Below are positions 43,501 through 51,536 of a stretch of 64,000 nt of DNA, in pieces (positions within the stretch are counted from its first letter, which is position 1; each line of letters begins with the position of its first letter). The DNA comes from Burkholderiales bacterium. GTDB taxonomy: Bacteria; Pseudomonadota; Gammaproteobacteria; Burkholderiales; Burkholderiaceae_C. The notes under the pieces were generated by a model. It saw only the letters and a program-made list of their open reading frames with translations. It did not search any database and was not told the DNA's origin. The position numbers were made by a program, and so were the translations under genes. The DNA is taken from the NCBI GenBank assembly GCA_028868825.1, contig JAGWTU010000024.1:1-64000 (forward strand), read 5' to 3'.

Positions 43501-43833
43501 CAGGCGCACGACGGCAGCGAGGCCGTGGCGGCGGTCGAGCGCAGCGCCGGCCGGCCCTTCGACGCCGTGCTGATGGACGTGCAGATGCCGGTGATGGGCG
43601 GCTACGAGGCGACGCGCGCGCTGCGGCGCTACGCGTCGGCGGGCCGCCTGCCGGTGATCGCGCTGACCGCCGCGGCGCTGGTGACCGAACGCGACGAGGC
43701 GATGCGCGCCGGCATGAACGACTTCCTGACCAAGCCGATCGACGCGCGCAAGCTGCGCGAGACGCTGCTGCGCTGGTGCCCGCCGCCGGCGGCGGTCGCG
43801 GCCGCCGAGCCCGCGGCACAATCGCCATCATGA
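40546..43833 (+). CDS. Hybrid sensor histidine kinase with multiple PAS domains and receiver
   Basis: 1095 residues: an N-terminal six-helix-like membrane region (about 45-195, MASE-type appearance), then four PAS-like domains (about 205-325, 330-450, 460-575, 580-695), HisKA with His721 in NTSHELRTPLNG, HATPase_c (NYLTNAIKFTDEG, QDSGAGID, GGTGLGLSI) and a C-terminal receiver with Asp1011 in LMDVQMPVMGGYEATRA. No Hpt is present. The gene begins five bases after pyrF and its stop overlaps the next gene's ATG, so kinase and acetyltransferase seem to ride with purB-pyrF. The sensed signal is unknown; PAS may bind flavin or haem. Confidence 0.92.
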   Translation: MRQLGPETLAELPAAALRRAAPAPVSGPLLGRMARACLWACAASCGVAAVMMATMVPHAEAAARLLALVFALLALASAAAVRLPERRLAVALTMLTAAIFVAIGATALAVGWGSAAPGLPLAGLVVCMVCAVAGWRAGALLALVAALTVAGVAWLGPLPAVMATRPSGAMLVATELLSIAGGLAAGVIISHVMGRYIASAQEREERFRSLLGLAADGYWEIDQDYRLRAATSPHAGATPLAANGGLGQVPWELDRFGCDADILDELQADLDHRLPFRDLPVRWAVAPGEIRDYVVSGEPRFDARGVFTGYWGVARDVSAVHAARDALAATETRYQELFTRIPTPLLLHRNGRIIDANAAALVLFDQNDLAALARHDLLSFYESGDSRERARRRMEQLAGQAAGTALPVTDFRLRIDARVVSVRATSVCVDAEGGPAMLAIYVDDTERLAAEDAVRRSEALLSHLVATSPDLITLTELASGRYAMVNHAFEAVTGWTAAEAVGRTSVELGIWGSDEGRVEFVERLRAAGLVQNLPVSFAAKDGSRFSLLVSAARFVMDRREYMVINARDVTRTERERMEREAILANASIGIAVTRDRRYVLANRHLERIVGWERGELVGQHPSVVWSDDDEYARTGRAIGPALARGEAVEFECQARRKDGGTFVSRVRGRAIDPAHPEQGGTVWIVEDVTERRQFEQALARARDEAEAANRAKSAFLANTSHELRTPLNGLIGMAQLAGEDGLDEAQRRQYLDRIVQDARALAGIISDILDLSKIEAGKFALESRAFHLADELRELQRSYAVLASARGLALRLEIEPAAEGRVLGDPLRLRQIASNYLTNAIKFTDEGTVVLRLRAGTAPGRLRLEVQDSGAGIDAATRQRLFKPFTQADDSTTRRYGGTGLGLSICHELATLMGGGVGVDSEPGAGCLFWAELPLPAAPPGAPPAPPPAMADDALVGRRVLMVEDNAVNMLIAVTMLERWGIEVTQAHDGSEAVAAVERSAGRPFDAVLMDVQMPVMGGYEATRALRRYASAGRLPVIALTAAALVTERDEAMRAGMNDFLTKPIDARKLRETLLRWCPPPAAVAAAEPAAQSPS

Positions 43834-44111
43834 CGACACCGGTGGTCCACAACGCCGACGCCTGCCGCTTCGAAGTCCGCGTCGAGGGCGGCGTCGCGCA
43901 ATGCTGCTACAGCCGCTCGGGTTCGGTGCTCGTGCTGCACCACACCGAGGTGCCGGCCGCGCTGCGCGGCCAGGGCGTGGCGGCCGAGCTCGTCGCCGCG
44001 ACGCTGGACTGGGCGCGCGAGCAGCGGCTGCGCGTGCGCCCGGTGTGCAGCTATGTCGCCGTCTACATGCGGCGCCACCCGCAGACGCTGGACCTGCTCG
44101 AGACGCGCTGA
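43830..44111 (+). CDS. Small GNAT-fold N-acetyltransferase (YjdJ type)
   Basis: 93 residues with RFEVRVEGGVAQCCYSRSGS, LVLHHTEVPAALRGQGVAAE (the acetyl-CoA-binding R-G-x-G turn) and LDWAREQRLRVRPVCSYVAV. This is the short GNAT family commonly called YjdJ/NATD1-like. It lacks the N-terminal strand set of full GNATs, as usual for the group. ATG 43830 overlaps the kinase stop codon (ATGA). Substrate unknown. Confidence 0.88.
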   Translation: MTTPVVHNADACRFEVRVEGGVAQCCYSRSGSVLVLHHTEVPAALRGQGVAAELVAATLDWAREQRLRVRPVCSYVAVYMRRHPQTLDLLETR

Positions 44112-44129
44112 GCGGGCGCTGGGGCTGCG

Positions 44130-47100
44130 CTAGCGACCCGCGCCGTCGGCCCGATCGTCGCCACCGAGCGCGGCGGCGACGCGCGCGCGCGGCAACGCAC
44201 TCTCGAGTTCGACGAGGCCGCGCTCGAGCAGCCGCGCCGGCTCGCCATGCAGGCCCGCGGCCAGCTCGTCGACGCCGGTGGCGGCGGTCGCAGCGGTCGC
44301 GATGAGGCCGACCCAGGTGTCGCGGCCGGCGCGCTTGGCCGCCAGCAAGGCGATGTCGGCGAGCTTGAGCACCTCCTGCCAGCCGAGCGCGCGCGGCTGC
44401 GCGGCGACGAAGGGCAGGCAGGCATAGCCGATCGAGCAGCTCAGGCGCAGCTCGGCGCCGCCGTCGACGCGATACGGCGCGGCCGCGGCGCCGGCGCGGA
44501 TGCGCTCGGCCAGCGCGGCGGCGCGGCCGCGCTCGGTGTCGCGCGCGACGGCGAGAAATTCCTCGCCGCCCCAGCGCACGACGTAGTCGGATTCGCGCAT
44601 CGCCGCCTGCAGCCGGCGTGCGAACTCGACGAGCACGGCGTCGCCGGCGGCATGGCCATGCGCGTCGTTGACGCGCTTGAAATGGTCGATGTCGACGAGC
44701 AGGAAGACCGTGTCGCTGCCGGCCCCGGCGCCCGCCGGCGCACTGGCGCGGCGCAGGCTGGCGGCGAGCGCGGTGTCGATCTCGGCGCTCAGGAAGCGCC
44801 GGTTGCGCAGCCCGGTCAGCGGGTCCGAGAGGCTCGAGCGCTCGAGCTCGCGCGAGACGCGCTCGAGCTCGGCCGTGCGCGCGGCGACCATGCGTTCGAG
44901 CTCGCGCCGGCGCTGGCGCAGCAGCCGCGTACGCAGCTGCAGCGCGGACCACAACAGCGCCAGCAGCGCGGCGCCGACGGCGGCGCGGAAGGCCAGCGTC
45001 TGGTACCAGGCGGCGTCGACCTCGAGCGTCAGCGCCAGCGGCGGCTCGGACCAGACGCCGTCGCGGTTCGAGCCGCGCAGCAGCAGCCGGTAGCGGCCCG
45101 GCGCGAGCCGGCTGTAGCCGGCGCCGCGTCGGTCGGTCTCGACCCAGTCGTCGTCGTAGCCCTCGAGGCGGTAGGCGTAGCGGTTGCGCCCGGGCGCCGA
45201 GTAGTCGAGCGCGGCGAACTCGAGGTCGAAGCGGCCGGCGCGCGCCGGCACGCGCAGCGGCGCGCCGGGCCCGGGCAGCGGTTGCGGCCGGCCGTCGATG
45301 CGCCATTCGGTCAGCACCAGCTGCGGCCGGTAGGTCCAGGGGCGCAGGCGCTCGGGCATCACGATCGTCATGCCGCCGGCGCCGCCGAACAGCAGCTCGC
45401 CGGCGTCGGTCAGGGCCGCCGAGCCGGTCCAGTAGTTCGGGAACGCGACGCCCTCGGCGCCGCGCAGCGCGCGCACCGCGCCGTCGCCGCCATCGATGGT
45501 CGCCAGCCCGCTGTCGGTGCTGACCCACATGCGCCCGGCGCGGTCCTCGACGAGGGCGTTGACGAGCACGCTGGGCAGCTCGCGGCGCCAAGCCGTCGGC
45601 GCGCGCTGCGCGGCGGCGGCGCAGTCGCCGCGGTCGAACCGGCGCACGCCGCCGCCGTAGGTGCCGACCCAGAGCCGGCCGCGGCGGTCGAGCCGCAGCG
45701 ACGCGATGAATTCGCCGCGCAGCGCCGGCGCCGTCACGACGCTGCCGCCGCCGGCCAGGCAGGCCAGGCCGTTGCGCGTGCCGATCCACAGGCTGTCGCC
45801 GCTGCCGCGCGCGAGGCTGACGACGCGCTGGTCGCCGAGGCCGCGCGCCAGCGCCGGCGCCAGCGCGCCGCCCGCCCCGCCCGCGTTCAGCGCCAGCGAC
45901 CAGACGCCGTCGTTCTGGCCGCCGATCCACAGCCGGTTGCCGTCGGCCAGCAGGGCCCAGGTCGAGGCCGCCGGGTCGCGCCCGGGGATGCGCACGCGGC
46001 GCACGGCGCGGCCGGCGGCATCGGCGTGGTAGAGGCCGCGCTTGGTCGCGATGTAGACGCCGCCTTCGCGGTCGCGCTCGAGCGCGAGCACGCTGTCGTG
46101 CGGCAGTGCCGTCTCGGGATGCGCCGCGTCGGGGCGCAGCGCCGCCGGCTCGCCGCCGGCCGGGTCGACGATGTCGATGCCGCGCTTCTGCGTGCCGAGC
46201 CAGATGCGGCCGTCGGGCTGCGGCAGGATCCAGCTGACCTCGGTCGTCTCGTCGTCGGGGGCGCCGCCGCCGGGACGGCCGTAGAGGTTGAGCACGCCGC
46301 CCTGGCTCGGGTCGTGGAGGCCGAGGCCGCCGTTGCCGGCGACCCAGACGAGTCCCGAGCGGTCGCGGTAGAGGTCGGCGATGTCGTTGTCGGGCAGGCT
46401 CGTCGGCTGCGTGCGCAGATGGCGGATGCGCCGCGTCTGGCCGCTGGCGAGGTCGACGGCGACGATGCCGCGCGACTCGGTCCCGAGCCAGACCTCGCCG
46501 GCGCGCGTCTCGACGATGCGGCGCACCGGCTGGCCGGCAAGCACCGGCGGCTGGCCGGGCGCCGGCGTCTCGCGCAGCGCCTGCGGCGCGCCGCCGGCGG
46601 CGTCGATGACGTAGGCGCCGTCGTGCTGGGTGCCGATCCAGATGCGGCCCTCGCCGTCCTCGTACAGGCATTGCGGCAGCGGCACCGCCGCGTCGGCGCC
46701 GGGCAGTGCGACCTGCGCGAACGAGGCGGCGCCGGGGTCGCGCCGCAGCAGGCCGGCGTCGCCGCCGACCCATAGGCGGCCGCGGCGGTCGCGCAGCACC
46801 GCGCGCACGGCGCCGGCGACGAGGCCGCGCTCGACGCGGCCGCTGGCGGGGTCGAGGCGGTCGAGGCCGCCATCGGTGCCGACCCAGATCGCGCCCCCGG
46901 CGTCGTCGGCGATGGCGCGCACGCTGACATGGCTGAGGCGGCCGGCGCCGTAGGCGACGAAGCGGTCCTGCGCCGGGTCGTAGCGCGCCAGCCCGCCGGC
47001 GCTGCTGCCGATCCACAGCCGGCCCGCGGCATCGCCGTGCAGCACCTGGATGAAGTTGTCGGGCAGCGAGCCCGCTCGCTCGGGGTCGGCGCCGAAGACG

Positions 47101-47381
47101 CGGAAGCGGTAGCCGTCCCAGCGCGCGACGCCGCCGACCGTGCCGACCCAGATGAAATCCTGGCCGTCCTGGGCCACCGCGGTGGCGATCTGGTTCGGCA
47201 GGCCCTGCTCGCCGCCGTAGTTGCGGAACTCGGGCTGGGTCAGGCGCGACCAGCGCGGCACGGCGCCGCCGCTTGCCGCCGCCGCGGGCCCGATGGCGGC
47301 GCGCGCGCCGGCGATGGCGACGGCCATGACGATGGCCACCGCCGCGCGGCGCCACCCGGGCGAATCAGGCAGACCGGCCAA
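44130..47381 (-). CDS. Sensor diguanylate cyclase with two-component propeller
   Basis: 1083 residues: a signal or anchor segment, a periplasmic double beta-propeller of Reg_prop repeats (for example FIWVGTVGGVARWDGYRFRV, RLWIGSSAGGLARYDPAQ, IWVGTDGGLDRLDPASG), a Y_Y_Y domain (about 700-770, YAYRLEGYDDDWVETDRRG), a membrane helix (about 785-805), a coiled coil, then a GGDEF domain with intact GGEEF at 938-942 and DIDHFKRVNDAHGHAAGD. It should make c-di-GMP in response to an extracellular ligand. The I-site RxxD is not clear. Start is TTG 47381 with AAGGAAG upstream; it overlaps the antiporter gene end by 17 bases. Confidence 0.93.
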   Translation of the reverse strand: MAGLPDSPGWRRAAVAIVMAVAIAGARAAIGPAAAASGGAVPRWSRLTQPEFRNYGGEQGLPNQIATAVAQDGQDFIWVGTVGGVARWDGYRFRVFGADPERAGSLPDNFIQVLHGDAAGRLWIGSSAGGLARYDPAQDRFVAYGAGRLSHVSVRAIADDAGGAIWVGTDGGLDRLDPASGRVERGLVAGAVRAVLRDRRGRLWVGGDAGLLRRDPGAASFAQVALPGADAAVPLPQCLYEDGEGRIWIGTQHDGAYVIDAAGGAPQALRETPAPGQPPVLAGQPVRRIVETRAGEVWLGTESRGIVAVDLASGQTRRIRHLRTQPTSLPDNDIADLYRDRSGLVWVAGNGGLGLHDPSQGGVLNLYGRPGGGAPDDETTEVSWILPQPDGRIWLGTQKRGIDIVDPAGGEPAALRPDAAHPETALPHDSVLALERDREGGVYIATKRGLYHADAAGRAVRRVRIPGRDPAASTWALLADGNRLWIGGQNDGVWSLALNAGGAGGALAPALARGLGDQRVVSLARGSGDSLWIGTRNGLACLAGGGSVVTAPALRGEFIASLRLDRRGRLWVGTYGGGVRRFDRGDCAAAAQRAPTAWRRELPSVLVNALVEDRAGRMWVSTDSGLATIDGGDGAVRALRGAEGVAFPNYWTGSAALTDAGELLFGGAGGMTIVMPERLRPWTYRPQLVLTEWRIDGRPQPLPGPGAPLRVPARAGRFDLEFAALDYSAPGRNRYAYRLEGYDDDWVETDRRGAGYSRLAPGRYRLLLRGSNRDGVWSEPPLALTLEVDAAWYQTLAFRAAVGAALLALLWSALQLRTRLLRQRRRELERMVAARTAELERVSRELERSSLSDPLTGLRNRRFLSAEIDTALAASLRRASAPAGAGAGSDTVFLLVDIDHFKRVNDAHGHAAGDAVLVEFARRLQAAMRESDYVVRWGGEEFLAVARDTERGRAAALAERIRAGAAAAPYRVDGGAELRLSCSIGYACLPFVAAQPRALGWQEVLKLADIALLAAKRAGRDTWVGLIATAATAATGVDELAAGLHGEPARLLERGLVELESALPRARVAAALGGDDRADGAGR

Positions 47382-48567
47382 GCAGCGCTTCCTTCATCTG
47401 CCGCAGCCTGGGCTGCACCATGGGCACCGTCAGCATCGTGCTCGCCACGGCCATCAGCAGCAGCGCGGTGAAGGTCTCGTCGGTGATGATGTGCTTGTCG
47501 AGCAGCACGTTGGCGAAGATGATCATGATCAGCGCCTTGGTCTGCAGCAGCCAGCCGATCAGCGTCGCCTCGCCGCTCTGCCAGCCGAGGATGCGGCCGG
47601 CGATGTGGATGCCGGCGAGCTTGCCGCCGACGGCGGCCGCGAGCAGCCAGGCCGCCGCGATGAAGACGGCGGCGCCGCCGACGGCCCAGTTCGTGCGCAG
47701 CCCGGTGCTGAGGAAGAACACCGGCATCACGACGAGCAGCACATGCTGGCGCAGCAGATCCATGCGCGGGCCGTCGAACCAGTGGCTGTCGACGATGGCG
47801 CCGGCAAGGAACGCGCCGACCATGAAGTGCAGCCCCGACCAGTCGGCGCCGAGGCCGCAGGCGGCCAGCCAGATCAGCGCCAGGTACCAGCGGTCGCGCT
47901 CGGGCACGCGGCGCATCAGGCGGCGGAACAGCGCGCCGACGACGACGAAGGCGGCGAGGAAGGCGAGCTGGCGGCCGATGCGGCCCCAGTCGGTGAGGAT
48001 CAGCGCCAGCACGCCCCAGATCGCGACGTCGTCCAGGCTCGCGTAGCGCAGGATGCGCTGGCCGATCGGCAGCCGCAGGATCTCGAGCTTCTCCATGAAC
48101 AGGATGAGGATCGGCAGCGCCGTCACCGCACACGACATGCCGACGCCGAGCACGAACTGCCAGGGCCGGCCCTGCGCGCCGACCCAGCCCGGCGTCGCCA
48201 GCATCGCCAGCGCGGCGATGCAGCCGGCCAGCAGCGGCATGCCGAGCGCGAAGCCCGCGGTGATCGTGCTCTCGCGCTTGTGGCGCCAGGCGCGGCCGAG
48301 GTCGAGCTCGATGCCGGCGATGAAGACGAACAGCATCACCGCCCACCAGGCGATGCCGTTCAGCGCCGCAATCACCGGCGGCCTGAAGACGAAGGCGTAG
48401 TAGTCCGGCAGCAGCGCGCCGAGGACGCCGGGTCCGAGGACGATGCCGGTGACGATCTGCACGACGACCAGCGGCGCCCAGTATTCGGTACGGCCGAGGC
48501 GCCAGACGGCGTAGGGCAGCGCGAACACGATCAGCATCGCGAGCAGGAAGATTTCGGTCGTCGACAT
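47365..48567 (-). CDS. Cation:proton antiporter, CPA2 (KefB/KefC-like) membrane domain
   Basis: 400 residues, about eleven to twelve membrane helices. VVQIVTGIVLGPGVLGALLP, VFIAGIELDLGRAWRHK, GVGMSCAVTALPILILFMEK and SLDDVAIWGVLALIL are CPA2 motifs; the DD pair in the sixth helix region is the expected cation site. No RCK/TrkA domain follows, so regulation differs from E. coli KefB. It could exchange K+ or Na+ for H+. The gene is upstream of the diguanylate cyclase and shares its last 17 bases with it. Confidence 0.9.
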   Translation of the reverse strand: MSTTEIFLLAMLIVFALPYAVWRLGRTEYWAPLVVVQIVTGIVLGPGVLGALLPDYYAFVFRPPVIAALNGIAWWAVMLFVFIAGIELDLGRAWRHKRESTITAGFALGMPLLAGCIAALAMLATPGWVGAQGRPWQFVLGVGMSCAVTALPILILFMEKLEILRLPIGQRILRYASLDDVAIWGVLALILTDWGRIGRQLAFLAAFVVVGALFRRLMRRVPERDRWYLALIWLAACGLGADWSGLHFMVGAFLAGAIVDSHWFDGPRMDLLRQHVLLVVMPVFFLSTGLRTNWAVGGAAVFIAAAWLLAAAVGGKLAGIHIAGRILGWQSGEATLIGWLLQTKALIMIIFANVLLDKHIITDETFTALLLMAVASTMLTVPMVQPRLRQMKEALLGRSA

Positions 48568-48644
48568 CGGCGCAGGAACGGCGGGCCGGGAAATCTAACC
48601 GATCGATGACTTATCGTCGGTGCTGCAAGACAAGGAGAGTACGG

Positions 48645-49574
48645 ATGATCGTGGTGAGCGGCGAGGCCCTGATGGACGTGTTTGCGGCCGGCGAGACGCC
48701 GACCGGCGTGATGCTCGATGCGCGCATCGGCGGCAGCCCCTTCAATGTCGCCGTCGGGCTCGCGCGGCTCGGTCAGCCGGCGGCCTTCTTCGGCGGCGTC
48801 GCCGCCGACTTCCTCGGCCGGCGGCTGCTGCAGGCGCTGCGCGCCGAGGGCGTGAACACCGACTGCACGGCGACGCTGGCGGCACCGGCCACGCTCTCGC
48901 TCGTCAGCCTCGACGCCGCCGGCGTGCCGGCCTACGCCTTCTACGGCAACGGCGCCGCCGATCGCCAGCTGCCGCCCTCCGCGCTCGCCGCCGTGCCGCC
49001 CGCCGCCGCGGCCTACCAGTTCGGCAGCTACGCGATGGTCGTCGAGCCGGTGGCGACGACGCTGCGCGCCCTCGTCGAACGCGAATGCGGCCGCAGCGTC
49101 GTCGCCTACGACCCCAACATCCGGCTCAACGTCGAGCCCGATCTCGCGCGCTGGCGCGACGCGCTGGCCTGGATGCTGCCGCGCACGACGCTGCTGAAGA
49201 TCAGCGACGAGGACCTCGGCCTGCTCTACCCCGGCGCCGATGCCGCCCGGCTCGCCGCGGACTGGCTCGCCGCCGGCGTCGCGCTCGTCGTCGTCACGCG
49301 CGGCGGCGCGGGCGCCTGGGCCTGGACGGCGCGCGACCACATCGCCGCCGAGCCGGTCGCCGTGACGGTCGTGGACACCGTCGGCGCCGGCGACACCTTC
49401 CAGGCCGCACTGCTCGCCGCGCTCGCCGAGCGGCAACTGCTGACCCGCGCCGGTCTCGCCGCCATCGACGCCGCCGCGCTGCGCGAGGTGCTGGCCTTCG
49501 CGACGCGCGCCGCCGCCATCACCTGCTCGCGCCGCGGCGCCGACCTGCCGCGGCGCGCCGAGCTGCCGCGCTGA
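48645..49574 (+). CDS. PfkB family sugar kinase (fructokinase-like)
   Basis: 309 residues. VVSGEALMDVFAAGETPTGV opens the fold, GGSPFNVAVGLARLGQPAAF is the first PfkB signature and VVDTVGAGDTFQAALLAALA the second, with catalytic Asp in GAGDTF. YDPNIRLNVEPDLARW is common in bacterial fructokinases. AAGGAG lies about eight bases before ATG 48645, a strong ribosome binding site. Alternative substrates are other ketoses or nucleosides. The gene is divergent from the antiporter and followed after 16 bases by the TSUP gene. Confidence 0.9.
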   Translation: MIVVSGEALMDVFAAGETPTGVMLDARIGGSPFNVAVGLARLGQPAAFFGGVAADFLGRRLLQALRAEGVNTDCTATLAAPATLSLVSLDAAGVPAYAFYGNGAADRQLPPSALAAVPPAAAAYQFGSYAMVVEPVATTLRALVERECGRSVVAYDPNIRLNVEPDLARWRDALAWMLPRTTLLKISDEDLGLLYPGADAARLAADWLAAGVALVVVTRGGAGAWAWTARDHIAAEPVAVTVVDTVGAGDTFQAALLAALAERQLLTRAGLAAIDAAALREVLAFATRAAAITCSRRGADLPRRAELPR

Positions 49575-49590
49575 CGCGTTCCCGCCACCG

Positions 49591-50334
49591 ATGACCCCCG
49601 ACCTCGCCCTGCTGCTGGGCGGTGCCGTCGTCGCCGGCTTCGTCCAGGGGCTGTCGGGCTTCGCCTTCAGCATGGTCGCGATGTCGATCTGGGTCTGGGG
49701 GCTGGACCCCAAGCTGGCGGCGGTGATGGCGGTGTTCGGTTCGTTCACCGGCCAGCTCGTCGCCGCGTTCTCGGTGCGGCGCGGCTTCGACGCCCGTGCC
49801 CTGGTGCCTTATCTCGCGGGCGCCGCCGTCGGCGTGCCGCTGGGCGTGTGGGCGCTGCCCCACATCGACCCGCTGCGCTTCAAGGCCGCCTTCGGCGCCC
49901 TGCTCGTGCTCTGGTGCCCGGCGATGCTGTTCTCGTCTCGCCTGCCGCGCGTCACGGCCGGCGGGCGCTGGGCCGACGCGGCGGCCGGCACCATCGGCGG
50001 ATTCATGGGCGGGCTCGGCGGCCTCACCGGCGTCGTGCCGACGCTGTGGTGCACGCTGCGCGGTCTGGCCAAGGACGCGCAGCGCTCGATCATCCAGAAC
50101 TTCAACCTCGCCGCGCTCGGCTTCACGCTGCTGGGCTACATCGCCAGCGGCGCCGTGCGGCGCGAGATGTGGCCGCGGCTGCCGCTGCTGGCCGCTGCCG
50201 TCGTGATCCCGGTGCTCGCCGGCGCCCATGTCTATGTCGGCCTGAGCGAGCTGGCGTTCCGCCGCGTCGTGCTGTCGCTGCTCGCGCTGTCGGGGCTGGC
50301 GCTGCTGGCGTCGTCGCTGCCGCGGCTGCTCTGA
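49591..50334 (+). CDS. TSUP family transporter (TauE/SafE)
   Basis: 247 residues, about eight hydrophobic segments in two halves. GFVQGLSGFAFSMVAMSIWV and GFMGGLGGLTGVVPTLWCTL are the paired TauE/SafE motifs. Members export sulfite, sulfoacetate or related organic anions. The gene follows the PfkB kinase by 16 bases on the same strand and converges on the NagX-like gene with 29 bases between stops. No ligand clue is visible. Confidence 0.88.
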   Translation: MTPDLALLLGGAVVAGFVQGLSGFAFSMVAMSIWVWGLDPKLAAVMAVFGSFTGQLVAAFSVRRGFDARALVPYLAGAAVGVPLGVWALPHIDPLRFKAAFGALLVLWCPAMLFSSRLPRVTAGGRWADAAAGTIGGFMGGLGGLTGVVPTLWCTLRGLAKDAQRSIIQNFNLAALGFTLLGYIASGAVRREMWPRLPLLAAAVVIPVLAGAHVYVGLSELAFRRVVLSLLALSGLALLASSLPRLL

Positions 50335-50363
50335 AGCAGCCCGCCGCGGACGGTCCTTCGGGC

Positions 50364-51536
50364 TCAGACGCGGATGTAGATGCGCCGTGCGTCCAGCCAC
50401 CAGGCCAGCGCGCCGAACGCGGCGAGCAGCGCCAGCGCATAGGCCAGCGAGCCCAGCCGCGGATCGCCCGGCAGGTGCGCGAAGACATGCCCGTAGAGCC
50501 AGGGCAGCGGCGTGATCCAGGCCGGCTGGCCGTCGGCGCCGACGCCGTCGCGCCAGCGCAGCAGGCCGAGCACGCGCGGCAGGAAACCCGAGAGCACGAA
50601 GATGAACAGCGGGTTGCGGCCGAAGGCCTCGCAGGCGCGGGCCCAGAACGCGAGCCCGCGCGGGGGGCGCCGGATCTCGACGAGCTGGATCAGCACCGCC
50701 AGCGCGAGCATCGCCAGCCCGGTCGTGTGCAGCACATAGCTCGAGGTCCAGATCTTCTTGTTCAGCGGCATCTCGAGCTGCCACAGCCAGGCGAGCGCGA
50801 GCAGCGCCACGGCACCCAGGCACAGCCGCGCGACGAGCGCCGGCCCCGCGGCCTCGCGGCGCACCTGCTCGCCGACCCACCAGCCGAGCAGCACCTGGGC
50901 CACCGCCGGCGCCGTGCTCGCCAGGCCCTCGGGGTCGAAGGGCACGCCCTCGCCGCGGTAGAGATGGGACACGCCGAGCAGCGCGCGGTCGACCGCGGTG
51001 CCGAACCAGCCGCCCAGGCTGTAGACATCGCCGGCCGCGCCCCAGGCCTCGCAGGCGGCCCAGTAGCCGAGCAGCAGCACCGCCGCGGCGATGAGCGCGC
51101 CGCGCCGGCCGCCGAGGTGGACGATGACGGCGGCGGCACCGAAGGCCAGCGCGATGCGCTGCAGCACGCCCATGATGCGCAGCGCGCCCCAGTCGCGCGC
51201 GACGAGTTCGCCGGCGGCGTCCCAGCGCACGAAGGGGCAGGCGTTGAGGAAGAGGCCGATGGCGAAGATCAGCGCCGTGCGCCGCGCCACGCGCTGCCAG
51301 AACGCCGGCGCCGCCGCCAGCCGCGGCAGCATCAGCGCCAGCGCGTTGCCGACGGCGAAGAGGAAGAAAGGGAACACGAGGTCGGTCGGCGTGCAGCCGT
51401 TCCAGGCCGCGTGGTCCAGCGGCGCGTAGAGGTGGTTCCAGCTGCCGGGGTTGTTGACGACGATCATCAGCGCCACCGTGGCGCCGCGAAAGACGTCGAG
51501 CGCGCGCCGGCGCGGCGCGGCGCCCGCCCCGGTCAC
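50364..51536 (-). CDS. NagX-like acyltransferase (DUF5009, heparan-glucosaminide acetyltransferase-like)
   Basis: 390 residues with about ten membrane helices. The segment RRRALDVFRGATVALMIVVN followed by PGSWNHLYAPLDHAAWNGCT is the hallmark of COG4299/DUF5009 proteins related to human HGSNAT; LVFPFFLFAVGNALALMLPR and CEAFGRNPLFIFVLSG also fit. Bacterial NagX proteins occur in amino-sugar gene clusters and are thought to acetylate or transport amino sugars. Start is GTG 51536, overlapping the MurQ stop (GTGA). It is the last gene of a three-gene operon. Confidence 0.85.
   Translation of the reverse strand: MTGAGAAPRRRALDVFRGATVALMIVVNNPGSWNHLYAPLDHAAWNGCTPTDLVFPFFLFAVGNALALMLPRLAAAPAFWQRVARRTALIFAIGLFLNACPFVRWDAAGELVARDWGALRIMGVLQRIALAFGAAAVIVHLGGRRGALIAAAVLLLGYWAACEAWGAAGDVYSLGGWFGTAVDRALLGVSHLYRGEGVPFDPEGLASTAPAVAQVLLGWWVGEQVRREAAGPALVARLCLGAVALLALAWLWQLEMPLNKKIWTSSYVLHTTGLAMLALAVLIQLVEIRRPPRGLAFWARACEAFGRNPLFIFVLSGFLPRVLGLLRWRDGVGADGQPAWITPLPWLYGHVFAHLPGDPRLGSLAYALALLAAFGALAWWLDARRIYIRV

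Noticed and set aside
48568..48644. Imperfect inverted repeat CCGATCGAT/ATCGTCGG before the PfkB kinase as a LacI-type operator
   Set aside because: The arms do not match exactly, no regulator gene lies nearby and such half-sites are common in this base composition.
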